Shown here: piece after piece, positions 10,491 through 19,938 of the stretch | Numbering within the stretch: the stretch's first letter is position 1 | Layout of the letters: each line of letters begins with the position of its first letter | Assembly (NCBI RefSeq): GCF_900110275.1 | Contig: NZ_FODC01000008.1 | Location: forward strand, 248,001-312,000 | Direction: 5' to 3' | DNA length: 64,000 nucleotides | From: Duganella sp. CF517 | GTDB lineage: Bacteria > Pseudomonadota > Gammaproteobacteria > Burkholderiales > Burkholderiaceae_D | Notes under the pieces: generated by a model | Told to the model about the DNA's origin: nothing | The model's input: the letters and a program-made list of their open reading frames with translations, nothing else | The model's database searches: none | Program-made: the position numbers and the translations under genes

Positions 10491-11078
10491 TTACTGAGAC
10501 CGCGATAAATAACGCGCCAGCTGGGCGCTGGCTACAGTGCCGAACATCGCCCCGTCGCCATAGGCGCGCGCCGACAGCATGGCGCCGTGCACCGTCGCCA
10601 TGAAGATCTCCGCCTCGACCTCGGGCGGGTAAGCCGTATGGATTGTTCCTTGCCGCATCCCCTCCGCGAGCACCGAGGCCATCCAGCCCGACAGGAAGCG
10701 GAAGTGGGCGCGCACCTCGATCGACACCTCGTCCGGCAAGATCGGCAACTCTCCCGCCAGCAGGGCGCACACGCAGAACGGCGCGCTCAGATCCTCGATG
10801 CACTTCGACCAGTGCTGGATATATGCGCGCAACTGCTCGAGCGGATCGGCAACGGCTTGCCGGAGACGGGTCAGCCCTTCCTCCGTGGCCACACGGTGTT
10901 GCACCACCAGCGCCTTGACCAGGTCCACCTTGTTAGGGAAGTGGTGATGGATGCTGGCCTTGCGGATGCCCACCACCGCGGCGATATCGGCGTAACTGAA
11001 GCTGTTGTAGCCCCCTACGATGATCAAGCCCCGTGCGCAGGCGACGATTTCTTCGGCGGTGTTGGATGATCTCATCAT
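10491..11078 (-). CDS. TetR/AcrR-family transcriptional repressor
   Basis: 195 residues. The N-terminal helix-turn-helix is visible at about residues 20-50 (YADIAAVVGIRKASIHHHF), followed by an all-helical ligand-binding domain of normal length for the family. It begins with tandem ATG codons (11076-11078 and 11073-11075). Its promoter on the minus strand holds an 18-bp palindrome, so autoregulation is likely. The same palindrome precedes the adjacent membrane protein gene 95 bp downstream, which makes that gene the probable regulon. The inducer is unknown. Confidence 0.9.
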   Translation of the reverse strand: MMRSSNTAEEIVACARGLIIVGGYNSFSYADIAAVVGIRKASIHHHFPNKVDLVKALVVQHRVATEEGLTRLRQAVADPLEQLRAYIQHWSKCIEDLSAPFCVCALLAGELPILPDEVSIEVRAHFRFLSGWMASVLAEGMRQGTIHTAYPPEVEAEIFMATVHGAMLSARAYGDGAMFGTVASAQLARYLSRSQ

Positions 11079-11084
11079 GCGACG

Positions 11085-11113
11085 ATACTACCTTCTAGTA
11101 GGTAGGCTGTCAA
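11085..11113 (-). promoter_or_regulatory. Promoter with embedded TetR operator for the tetR-type gene
   Basis: On the minus strand TTGACA (11108-11113), a 17-nt spacer and TAGTAT (11085-11090) form a sigma70 promoter. The operator CTACCTTCTAGTAGGTAG (11088-11105; 16 of 18 positions symmetric) fills the spacer and overlaps the -10. The predicted start of transcription, about 11078, is the first base of the ATG, so the mRNA would be leaderless. Confidence 0.72.
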
Positions 11114-11230
11114 GCATTGCTTGCCGATCGGATGGGACGAGGCGGCCGCGCCCCGGCTGTCGCCGTCGGCGAGGCGTCCGCCCTGGTGTCTATGTCGTCA
11201 TGCTCATGGCGCCGGCCGCCGGCGCTGGCG

Positions 11231-12247
<1,017 letters not shown>

Positions 12248-12270
12248 CGTAAAAACCTTTTAAAGCTGGA

Positions 12271-13002
12271 TTATTTGGTGTCGTCCGGTTCGACGTCGTC
12301 TTCCATCTCGATCAGCTCGACCTGGGCCGCCGCTTGCTCGTCGGTGACGCCGGCCAGTTCCAGGATCTTGTCGTTGGCTTCGTCGATGCCGATGCGCTTG
12401 AGCGCGGAGAACAGTTGCACGGTGAACGGGAAGCCTTCGCCGTCCTCGTCGACGTAGCTGTCGAGCTTGGCCTTGGCCTGGCGCAGCACGTTGACCGATT
12501 CGTTGCGGTTCAACTTGTCAACCTTGGTCAGAATGCAATGGATCGGCTTGCCGGTCGGGGCGAACCATTCGAGCATCTGGATGTCGAGGTCGGTGAACGG
12601 GCGGCGCGAGTCCATGATCAGGATCAGCGCGGCCAGCTGTTCGCGGCGCTGCACGTAGTCGCCCAGCAGGCGCTGCCAGTGCAGCTTGGCCGAGCCGGAC
12701 ACTTCCGCGTAGCCATAGCCGGGCAAGTCGACCAGCAGGCATTCGATCTCCTCGACGATGGTCGGGTCCTTGCGGTGCTGGGCGACGTGCGCGCCGCCGA
12801 TCGAAAAGTAGTTGATGTGCTGGGTGCGGCCGGGGGTCTTGGAGGCGAACGCCAGGCCTTTCTGGTTGCACAGGATGTTGATGGCGGTCGATTTGCCGGC
12901 GTTGGAGCGACCTGCAAAAGCGATTTCCGGCACCGTGGTATCGGGCAGGTCACGCAATTGGTTGACGGTCGTAAAGAAGCGGGCTTGCCAGAGTTTGGAC
13001 AT
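12271..13002 (-). CDS. engB: Ribosome biogenesis GTP-binding protein EngB (YihA/YsxC)
   Basis: An essential Era-like GTPase that acts in assembly of the large ribosomal subunit. 243 residues. The G1 loop GRSNAGKST is at residues 31-39, G3 is DLPGYG and G4 is TKVDK. The C-terminus is longer than in E. coli, with an acidic tail (EMEDDVEPDDTK). The start at 13002 (MSKLWQARFFTTVNQL) matches the family. It is divergent from cytochrome c4, with 147 bp between them, a common arrangement in beta- and gammaproteobacteria. Confidence 0.96.
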   Translation of the reverse strand: MSKLWQARFFTTVNQLRDLPDTTVPEIAFAGRSNAGKSTAINILCNQKGLAFASKTPGRTQHINYFSIGGAHVAQHRKDPTIVEEIECLLVDLPGYGYAEVSGSAKLHWQRLLGDYVQRREQLAALILIMDSRRPFTDLDIQMLEWFAPTGKPIHCILTKVDKLNRNESVNVLRQAKAKLDSYVDEDGEGFPFTVQLFSALKRIGIDEANDKILELAGVTDEQAAAQVELIEMEDDVEPDDTK

Positions 13003-13149
13003 GGGATGGGGAAAAATGCAACAAAAGGGAGCAAATATGCTGGAAAGCTATTGTACAATGAGTGGTTACGAAGTGTTGCCATGCATATTTCGTGCTAGCG
13101 TGGGCGACAGTTTCAAAAAAACTTTTTAGACTCGTCTCAGGGTGCTTGA

Positions 13150-13824
13150 ATGAATCGTGTGTTTTCACCATTTGTAAAATCCTTGCTCATCGCTCTGCTG
13201 GCAGTGTCCGCCTCCGTCTGCGCCGAAGAGAAAAAGCCCGCGCCAGCCGCCCCTGCACCGAAAATCGACGCGGCCAAAGGCGGCGCCCTGTACACCGACG
13301 GCGACAACGCGCGCGGCCTGCCGGCGTGCGTTTCGTGCCACGGCGCCAACGGCAACTCGACCATCGCCATCAATCCGAAACTGTCGGCCCAGCACGAGGG
13401 CTATATTTACAAGCAGCTGGTGAACTTTACGACGCCGGAGCGGAATCAACCGGTGATGACGACCTACGCCAAGATGCTGACGGACGAGGAAAAACACAAC
13501 ATCTCGGCCTGGCTGAGCACCCAGGCCACCAAGCCTGGCGCGGCCAAGAACAAGGACACGATCGAACTGGGCAAGAAGATCTACCGTGGCGGCATCGCCG
13601 ACAAGAACGTGCCGGCCTGCGCCAGCTGTCACGGCGCCAGCGGCGGCGGCATCCCGGTTCAGTATCCGCGCATCGCCGGCCAGCACCAGGATTACACGGT
13701 GGCGCAATTGGGCCTGTTCAAGTCCGGCGCCCGCAAGAACAGCGCGCAGATGGCCACCATCGCGCAGCGCATGTCCGACGAGGAAATGAAGGCCGTCGCC
13801 GATTACGTCGCCGGCTTGAAGTAA
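13150..13824 (+). CDS. Di-haem cytochrome c4
   Basis: A periplasmic, probably membrane-associated electron carrier to terminal oxidases. 224 residues, with a Sec signal peptide (about residues 1-25) followed by an Ala/Pro/Lys-rich linker. There are two CxxCH haem motifs, CVSCH at residues 60-64 and CASCH at 157-161, each in its own class I cytochrome domain. Methionines near the end of each domain (for example SAQMATIAQRM) are candidate sixth ligands. The System II maturation genes resB and ccsB follow after a strong terminator, which fits their job of attaching haem to such proteins. Confidence 0.93.
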   Translation: MNRVFSPFVKSLLIALLAVSASVCAEEKKPAPAAPAPKIDAAKGGALYTDGDNARGLPACVSCHGANGNSTIAINPKLSAQHEGYIYKQLVNFTTPERNQPVMTTYAKMLTDEEKHNISAWLSTQATKPGAAKNKDTIELGKKIYRGGIADKNVPACASCHGASGGGIPVQYPRIAGQHQDYTVAQLGLFKSGARKNSAQMATIAQRMSDEEMKAVADYVAGLK

Positions 13825-13870
13825 GCGCGTGTCCGCCGCCCCGCGAGGGCAAGGCGCCGCGAACGGACCA

Positions 13871-13901
13871 AGGGCAGCAGCGCAAGCGGGCTGCCCTTTT
13901 T
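13871..13901 (+). terminator. Rho-independent terminator after cytochrome c4
   Basis: Stem AGGGCAGC (13871-13878) with GCTGCCCT (13890-13897), an 11-nt loop, and a run of T at 13897-13901. It separates the cytochrome gene from resB. Confidence 0.88.
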
Positions 13902-13967
13902 GTTGGTGGCCGGTGATACGCGGATGATACACTTGTTAGCTGCATCCTTTATTGAGACGTCCCACGC

Positions 13968-16061
13968 ATGAGTAGCCCCAGCACCACCGGTATCGAACTG
14001 AAGACACGCCGTCCGATCGTCGGCGAGATCGTTGAACTGATTTCCTCGATGCGCTTCGCCATCGCGCTGCTGGCGATGATCGCCATCGCCGCCGTCATCG
14101 GCACCGTGATGAAGCAAAACGAGGCGACCTCGAATTACATCAACCAGTTCGGACAGTTCTGGTACGAGGTGTTCGACAAGGTCGGCTTGTATTCCGTGTA
14201 CTCGGCGTGGTGGTTCCTGCTGCTGATGGGCATGCTGGTGACGTCGACCTCGCTGTGCATCGCGCGCAATGCGCCGAAGATGGTCAAGGACATGCGCAGC
14301 TGGCGCGAGAACGTGCGCGAGCAGTCGCTGCTGAACTTCCACCACAAGATGCAGTGGCGCGCGCCGCTGTCCCGCGCCGCGCTGGCGCAGCAGACCGCCG
14401 CCCGCCTGGCCGACGCCGGCTACAAGGTCAAGCTGGTGGACAAGGACCACGGCACCTTGCTGGCGGCCAAGCAGGGCGCGGCCAACAAGTTCGGCTATAT
14501 CTTCGCGCACTCGGCCATCGTTATCATCTGCGTCGGCGCGCTGTTCGATTCGGACATGCCGATCCGCTTCCAGGAATGGTTCCTCGGCAAGACGCCGTTC
14601 GGCGGCAGCGGCCTGATTTCGGCGGTGCCCCAGCAGCACCGGCTGGGCACGGCCAATCCCACCTTCCGCGGCAACACGCTGATCCCCGAGGGGGGATCGA
14701 GCGACAGCGCGCTGCTGCAGCGCGCCGACGGCGTGCTGATCCAGGAATTGCCGGTGACGATCAACCTGAAGAAATTCACCATCGATTTTTACAGCACCGG
14801 CATGCCCAAGCTGTTCGCCAGCGAGGTCGAGGTCAAGGACCACGCCAGCGGCGAGGTGGTCAAGGCGGTCATCGAAGTCAACAAGCCGTTGCTGTACAAG
14901 GGCCTGGCGATTTACCAGTCCAGCTTTGAGGATGGCGGCAGCAAACTGAAGCTGACCGGCTTCCCGATGACCGGCGCCGGCACCACGCCGTTCGCCATCG
15001 CCGGCGAGGTGGGCGGTAACACGCCGCTGGGCGAGGAGTACACGGTCGAGTGGTCCGGCTTCCGCCCGTTCAACGTCGAGAACCTGGCCAGCCAGGACGC
15101 GCGCGCCGTCACGCAGGGCAAGAGCCTGCAGGAACAGTTCGCGCAGGGCCTCGACAAGCACACCGGCTCGGCCGGGCGCAGCGCCAACAACAAGGATTTG
15201 AAGAACGTCGGCCCGAGCGTGCAATACAAGCTGCGCGACAAGACCGGCCAGGCGCGCGAATTCCAGAACTACATGCAGCCGGTCACCGTTGACGGCGCCA
15301 CGGTGTTCCTGGCCGGCGTGCGCTCGAATCCGTCGGACCCGTTCAGCTTCCTGCGCATTCCGTCGGACGACGCCCATACCGTCAACGAATGGATGCGCCT
15401 GCGCGCGGCGCTGACCGATCCGGCGCTGCGCGCCGCCGCCGCCAGGCGCTACGCCGAGCGCGCCGCGCCGAAGGGGCCGAACGCTGAAACCTTGCGCGCG
15501 CAGATCGAGGCGTCGGCGCAGAAAAGCCTGGCGCTGTTCGCCGGCGACGGCAAGGCCGCCGGCTTCCTGTCGATTTCGCAGTTCCTGGAAAAGGTGCCGG
15601 AAGCGGGCCGCCAGAAGACCGCCGAGGTGTTCATGAAGATCCTCAACGGCAGCCTGTGGGAGCTGTGGCAGGCCGCGCGCGCCAAGTCCGGCCTGCCGGA
15701 GGTGAGCGCCGACGAGAACCACGGCCGCTGGCTGCTGCTGGCCACCAACGCGCTGTCGGACGCCTTCTTCTACGGCGCGCCGGTGTATCTGCAGCTCGAC
15801 GAGTTCGTCGAGGTCAAGGCGTCGGTGTTCCAGGTGACGCGCTCGCCGGGCAAGAACGTGGTCTACCTCGGTTGCGCGCTGCTGGTGCTGGGCGTGTTCT
15901 CGATGTTCTACATCCGCGAGCGGCGCCTGTGGGTGTGGATCAAGGATGGGGCCGGCGGCGACGGCGCGGAGGCCTTGATGGCCATGAGCACCCAGCGCAA
16001 GACGCTCGATTTCGAGCGCGAATATGAAACTTTGAAAGAAAAGCTGCCACAATCAGCGTGA
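13968..16061 (+). CDS. resB: Cytochrome c biogenesis protein ResB (Ccs1)
   Basis: A component of the System II (Ccs) haem-handling synthetase that ligates haem to apocytochromes c in the periplasm. 697 residues. Membrane segments are near residues 28-48, 75-97 and 175-195, followed by a large periplasmic domain and a last membrane segment near residue 620 (VVYLGCALLVLGVFSMFYI). The start at 13968 (MSSPSTTGIEL) fits the first hydrophobic segment. The stop overlaps the first possible start of the ccsB frame, and the two proteins act as a complex. Confidence 0.94.
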   Translation: MSSPSTTGIELKTRRPIVGEIVELISSMRFAIALLAMIAIAAVIGTVMKQNEATSNYINQFGQFWYEVFDKVGLYSVYSAWWFLLLMGMLVTSTSLCIARNAPKMVKDMRSWRENVREQSLLNFHHKMQWRAPLSRAALAQQTAARLADAGYKVKLVDKDHGTLLAAKQGAANKFGYIFAHSAIVIICVGALFDSDMPIRFQEWFLGKTPFGGSGLISAVPQQHRLGTANPTFRGNTLIPEGGSSDSALLQRADGVLIQELPVTINLKKFTIDFYSTGMPKLFASEVEVKDHASGEVVKAVIEVNKPLLYKGLAIYQSSFEDGGSKLKLTGFPMTGAGTTPFAIAGEVGGNTPLGEEYTVEWSGFRPFNVENLASQDARAVTQGKSLQEQFAQGLDKHTGSAGRSANNKDLKNVGPSVQYKLRDKTGQAREFQNYMQPVTVDGATVFLAGVRSNPSDPFSFLRIPSDDAHTVNEWMRLRAALTDPALRAAAARRYAERAAPKGPNAETLRAQIEASAQKSLALFAGDGKAAGFLSISQFLEKVPEAGRQKTAEVFMKILNGSLWELWQAARAKSGLPEVSADENHGRWLLLATNALSDAFFYGAPVYLQLDEFVEVKASVFQVTRSPGKNVVYLGCALLVLGVFSMFYIRERRLWVWIKDGAGGDGAEALMAMSTQRKTLDFEREYETLKEKLPQSA

Positions 16062-16102
16062 TGGCAACACTGCGCGGCAAACCAGCGGTACCGGAGAACA
16101 CG

Positions 16103-17257
16103 ATGGAACTTACCAAAACTCAGCAAACCTATATTCAGGCGCCAGGCTATTTCAAACGATTGACGACCATCGACTGGGTCTTCGCGGCGGCGCTGCTGGC
16201 CGGCTCGGTATTCGGGCTGAACCGCTACGGCCACTTCATGGACATCTACGAAAAGGCGATTCTGCTGCTGGCCGCGCCGACGTTCGCCGCGCTCGGCTGG
16301 CACTGGAAGCCGGTGCGCTGGCTGATGCCGCTGGTGGCGCTGTTGTCGCTGTGGGCGATCTCGATGTACGACGGCCAGCTCGACATGGGCAGCACCAGGT
16401 TCTGGCTGCGCTACATGCTGTCGAGCCAGTCGGCGATCCTGTGGATGAGCGTGATGTTCTGCCTGTCCACCTTGTTTTACTGGATCGGCTTCGCCGGCCG
16501 TTCCGATGCGATCTCCAGCCTCGGCTCCAAGCTGAGCTGGGCCGCCGTCGTGCTGGGCTGGACCGGCATGATGGTGCGCTGGTACGAGTCCTACCTGATC
16601 GGCGCCGACGTCGGCCACATCCCGGTGTCGAACCTGTACGAAGTGTTCATCCTGTTCTCGCTGATCACGGCGATGTTCTACCTGTACTTCGAGCAGCGCT
16701 ACGCCACCCGCCAGATGGGACCGTTCGTGCTGTTGATCATCAGCGCCGCTATCGGTTTCCTGTTCTGGTACACCACGTCGCGCGACGCCGCCGAGATCCA
16801 GCCGCTGCTGCCGGCGCTGCAAAGCTGGTGGATGAAAATCCACGTGCCGGCCAACTTCATCGGCTACGGCAACTTCGCGCTGGCGGCGATGGTCGCGGCC
16901 GCGTACTTGCTCAAGACCTCGGGCTACCTGAAGGACCGCCTGCCGTCGGAGGAGGTGCTCGACGACGTCATGTACAAGGCCATCTCGGCCGGCTTCGCCT
17001 TCTTCACGATCGCCACCATCCTCGGCGCGCTGTGGGCGGCCGAGGCGTGGGGCGGCTACTGGTCGTGGGACCCGAAGGAGACCTGGGCGCTGATCGTCTG
17101 GCTCAACTACGCCGCCTGGCTGCACATGCGCCTGATGACGGGCCTGCGCGGCCGTCCGGCGGCGTGGTGGGCGCTGGTGGGGCTGCTGGTGACCACGTTC
17201 GCCTTCCTGGGCGTCAACATGTTCCTGTCCGGCCTGCATTCCTACGGCAAGCTGTAA
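16103..17257 (+). CDS. ccsB: Cytochrome c biogenesis protein CcsB/ResC (CcsA family)
   Basis: Haem-exporting and haem-presenting partner of ResB. From the chosen start it has 384 residues and about eight membrane segments. The tryptophan-rich WWD haem-binding signature (WGGYWSWDPKETWALIVW) is present near residues 316-333, flanked by conserved histidines (for example GLHSYG at the end). The frame is open from a GTG at 16058. The ATG at 16103 is preferred because GGAG lies nine bases before it and it gives MELTKTQQTYIQAP. It forms an operon with resB. Confidence 0.93.
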   Translation: MELTKTQQTYIQAPGYFKRLTTIDWVFAAALLAGSVFGLNRYGHFMDIYEKAILLLAAPTFAALGWHWKPVRWLMPLVALLSLWAISMYDGQLDMGSTRFWLRYMLSSQSAILWMSVMFCLSTLFYWIGFAGRSDAISSLGSKLSWAAVVLGWTGMMVRWYESYLIGADVGHIPVSNLYEVFILFSLITAMFYLYFEQRYATRQMGPFVLLIISAAIGFLFWYTTSRDAAEIQPLLPALQSWWMKIHVPANFIGYGNFALAAMVAAAYLLKTSGYLKDRLPSEEVLDDVMYKAISAGFAFFTIATILGALWAAEAWGGYWSWDPKETWALIVWLNYAAWLHMRLMTGLRGRPAAWWALVGLLVTTFAFLGVNMFLSGLHSYGKL

Positions 17258-17277
17258 CATTGCATGGCTGGCAATAA

Positions 17278-17310
17278 AATGTAATCGCAATGTAATCGCA
17301 ATGTAATCGG
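17278..17310 (+). repeat. Three 11-bp direct repeats upstream of msrP
   Basis: AATGTAATCGC occurs at 17278-17288 and 17289-17299, then AATGTAATCGG at 17300-17310. Another TGTAATG lies at 17328-17334. The 11-bp period equals one helical turn, as in tandem sites for OmpR/PhoB-type response regulators. The position 75 bp before the msrP start suggests an activator site. Confidence 0.75.
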
Positions 17311-17384
17311 GATCTTGCTTCGATTGGTGTAATGTTCAGGCTATTGGTAACCGCGTCCGAACCTTGCACCTTTCTGGAGTCAAC

Positions 17385-18362
17385 ATGCTGATCAAGCGTA
17401 GCCCCAACGGCATCGACCTGCCGTTTTCGTCGGAAATCACGCCGCGCGAACTGTACGAGTCGCGCCGCGGCTTCATGAAGCAGATCGCCCTCGGCGCGGT
17501 CGGCAGCGCCGCGCTGCTGGAAATGGCCAACCGCGAAGCGTTCGCGCAGGGTGCGAACCCCAAGCTGGCCGCCAAGCTCAACCCGGCGTACTCGGCGCTC
17601 GACAAGCAGACGCCGTACAAGGACGCCACCAGCTACAACAACTTCTACGAGTTCGGCACCGACAAGAGCGACCCGGCGCAAAACGCCGGCACCCTGAAGA
17701 CCCGGCCGTGGACCGTCACCATCGAAGGCGAGGTCAAGAAGCCGATGACGCTCGACATCGACGCGCTGATGAAGCTGGCGCCGTTGGAAGAGCGCGTCTA
17801 CCGCCTGCGCTGCGTGGAAGGCTGGTCGATGGTGATCCCGTGGATCGGCTATTCGTTCTCCGAGATCATCAAAAAGGTCGAGCCGACCGGCAACGCCAAA
17901 TACGTCGAATTCATCACCCTGGCCGACAAGAAGCAGATGCCCGGCGTCGGCAGCCGCGTGCTCGACTGGCCATACACCGAGGGACTGCGCATCGACGAGG
18001 CCAACCACCCGCTGGCGCTGCTGACCCTGGGCATGTATGGCGAAAACCTGGCCAACCAGAACGGCGCGCCGGTGCGCATGGTGCTGCCGTGGAAGTACGG
18101 CTTCAAGTCGGGCAAGTCGATCGTCAAGATCCGCTTCGTCAAGGACCAGCCGCGCACGTCGTGGAACATCTCGGCGCCGCGCGAGTACGGCTTCTACTCC
18201 AACGTCAATCCGGAAGTCGACCACCCGCGCTGGTCGCAGGCGTCCGAGCGCCGCATCGGCGAGGATGGCTTCCTGGCGCGCAAGCGCAAGACCTTGATGT
18301 TCAACGGTTATAACGATGTCGCGCCGCTGTATGCCGGCATGGATTTGAAGAAGTTCTTCTAG
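17385..18362 (+). CDS. msrP: Methionine sulfoxide reductase catalytic subunit MsrP (YedY)
   Basis: Periplasmic molybdopterin enzyme that reduces methionine sulfoxide in envelope proteins. 325 residues from the ATG at 17385, which has CTGGAG upstream; a TTG at 17364 would only add seven residues. A Tat signal (RRGFMKQ, arginines at residues 28-29) and a hydrophobic stretch are followed by a sulfite-oxidase fold. The molybdenum-ligating cysteine is Cys143 (RLRCVEGW). It pairs with msrQ two bases after its stop, the haem subunit that supplies electrons from the quinone pool. Confidence 0.96.
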   Translation: MLIKRSPNGIDLPFSSEITPRELYESRRGFMKQIALGAVGSAALLEMANREAFAQGANPKLAAKLNPAYSALDKQTPYKDATSYNNFYEFGTDKSDPAQNAGTLKTRPWTVTIEGEVKKPMTLDIDALMKLAPLEERVYRLRCVEGWSMVIPWIGYSFSEIIKKVEPTGNAKYVEFITLADKKQMPGVGSRVLDWPYTEGLRIDEANHPLALLTLGMYGENLANQNGAPVRMVLPWKYGFKSGKSIVKIRFVKDQPRTSWNISAPREYGFYSNVNPEVDHPRWSQASERRIGEDGFLARKRKTLMFNGYNDVAPLYAGMDLKKFF

Positions 18363-18364
18363 CC

Positions 18365-18979
18365 ATGGCTTTTAATCCGACCGCGCAGCAGGCCAGCCTG
18401 ATCAAGGCCGCCGTCTTCGTGCTGGCGCTGGTGCCCTTGCTGCGCATGGTCTACCTGACGCTGACCGGGCAACTGGTCGAGCCGCTCGAATTCATCACGC
18501 GCGGCACCGGCGACTGGACCTTGTACTTCCTGTGCTTCACCCTGGCGGTGACGCCGCTGCGGCGGCTGACCAAGTGGAACTGGCTGATCAAGCTGCGGCG
18601 CATGCTGGGGCTGTACATGTTCTTCTATGGTTTTCTGCACTTCATGACCTTCCTGTGGTTCGATCACTTCTTCGACTTCGCGGAGATGTGGAAGGACGTG
18701 CTCAAGCGGCCATTCATCACGGTCGGCTTCATCGCCTTCGTGCTGCTGATCCCGTTGGCGGTAACGAGCACCAACGCCATGGTCAAGCGCCTGGGCGGCA
18801 AGCGCTGGCAATGGCTGCACCGGCTGATCTACGTGATCGCGCCGCTGGCGATCCTGCACTTCTGGTGGATGAAAGCCGGCAAGCACAACTTCACCGAGCC
18901 GATCATCTACGGCACCATCCTTGGCGTGCTGCTGCTGATGCGGGTGTACTGGGCGCGCGTCAAGGCCAACGCGGCGTAG
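18365..18979 (+). CDS. msrQ: Haem-binding membrane subunit MsrQ (YedZ)
   Basis: A 204-residue inner-membrane b-type haem protein that passes quinol electrons to MsrP. About six membrane segments are visible, with histidines typical of the ferric-reductase-like fold (GFLHFMTFLWF, WLHRLIYVIAPLAILHFWW). The ATG overlaps the msrP end region at only two bases distance, so the two are co-transcribed. It is slightly shorter than some homologues but has the complete core. Confidence 0.95.
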   Translation: MAFNPTAQQASLIKAAVFVLALVPLLRMVYLTLTGQLVEPLEFITRGTGDWTLYFLCFTLAVTPLRRLTKWNWLIKLRRMLGLYMFFYGFLHFMTFLWFDHFFDFAEMWKDVLKRPFITVGFIAFVLLIPLAVTSTNAMVKRLGGKRWQWLHRLIYVIAPLAILHFWWMKAGKHNFTEPIIYGTILGVLLLMRVYWARVKANAA

Positions 18980-19042
18980 GCGTGCGTCGGCCGCTTGCGC
19001 GCGCCCAATGGCGGCGCATTCGGCCCTCGTTACAATCGTCGG

Positions 19043-19883
19043 ATGGCGAGCAACGACGACACCGCGTACAAGCAACTGTTCGCGCATCCGGAAATGGTGC
19101 GCGACTTGCTGCTTGGCTTCGTTCCCGGCACATGGGTGCGGCAACTGGACCTCGCCAGCTTCGAACGGGTCAGCGGCAGCTATGTCGGTGACGGCGGCCA
19201 ACAGCGGCACAGCGATATGGTGTGGAAAGTGCGCCTGTCCGGCGAGTGAATCTACGTCTACCTGGTGCTCGAATTCCAATCACGCAGCGATCCGTGGATG
19301 GCGTTACGCATGCAGGTCTGCGTCGGCTTGCTGTACCAGGACCTGGTAAAACGGCATGAGTTGCCACAGCCTTTTCAACTGCCACCAGTGTTTCCAGTTG
19401 TGCTGTATAACGGCAAGCAGCCATGGTCGGCATGCACCAGCTTGGCTGATTTGATCATTCCATTGCCGGAGGATTTGCAACCGCTGCAAGCGGCGCAGCG
19501 CTACGTTCTCGTTGATCAATGGAGAATGAAAAACGATCTGTTCGCAGGTTTCGATAATTATGCGGCGATCGCGTTGGGCCGCGAATCGTTTGCGCCGCAG
19601 GGGGCAGCAGCGTATTATTGATTTGACTGACGCCAGTAGGGAGGTTGAAGCGATGAGCGTTCCAATTTTCTACAGTCTCGACGATGCGTTGCGGTATGAA
19701 GCGCTGCTCGATGGCCACCGTGAGCGTCTGAAAAAGGTGCTAGTCAAACGTTTCGGGCCCTTGTCGGCGCGGTTGAGCAGGCGCATCACATATGCAGAAA
19801 TGGACGATCTGGACCGTTGGTCCGACCGCTTGTTCGACGCCAAAACTGTACGTGAAATCTTTGCCGACAAGCAGTCCGCTTGA
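19043..19883 (+). pseudogene. Decayed Rpn-family nuclease (PD-(D/E)XK transposase-like, DUF4351 tail)
   Basis: The beginning (MASNDDTAYKQLFAHPEMV) is typical of Rpn recombination-promoting nucleases. The core with LVLEFQS and the C-terminal DUF4351-like segment (VKRFGPLSARLSRRI) can also be read. The gene is broken. An in-frame TGA at 19247-19249 interrupts the nuclease core just before the LEFQS motif. The tail is in another frame, with the shift between about 19560 and 19625. The part between core and tail appears shorter than in intact members. Base composition is visibly less GC-rich than its neighbours, in line with horizontal origin. Three reading pieces remain: 19043-19249, 19250-19621 and up to 19883. 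Confidence 0.8.
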
Positions 19884-19938
19884 CCTTGGCAGTATCGACG
19901 GCCGCCAGCCCGGCGAACCGGACAAGCGGCCACGCGCG

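Noticed and set aside
16058..16102. Longer N-terminus for CcsB from GTG 16058
   Set aside because: The 15 extra residues are not hydrophobic or conserved-looking, and the ATG at 16103 has a good ribosome site.
19247..19249. In-frame TGA in the Rpn gene as selenocysteine or recoding
   Set aside because: A second lesion (frame change before 19625) exists in the same gene and no stem-loop for recoding is evident, so simple decay is the better explanation.
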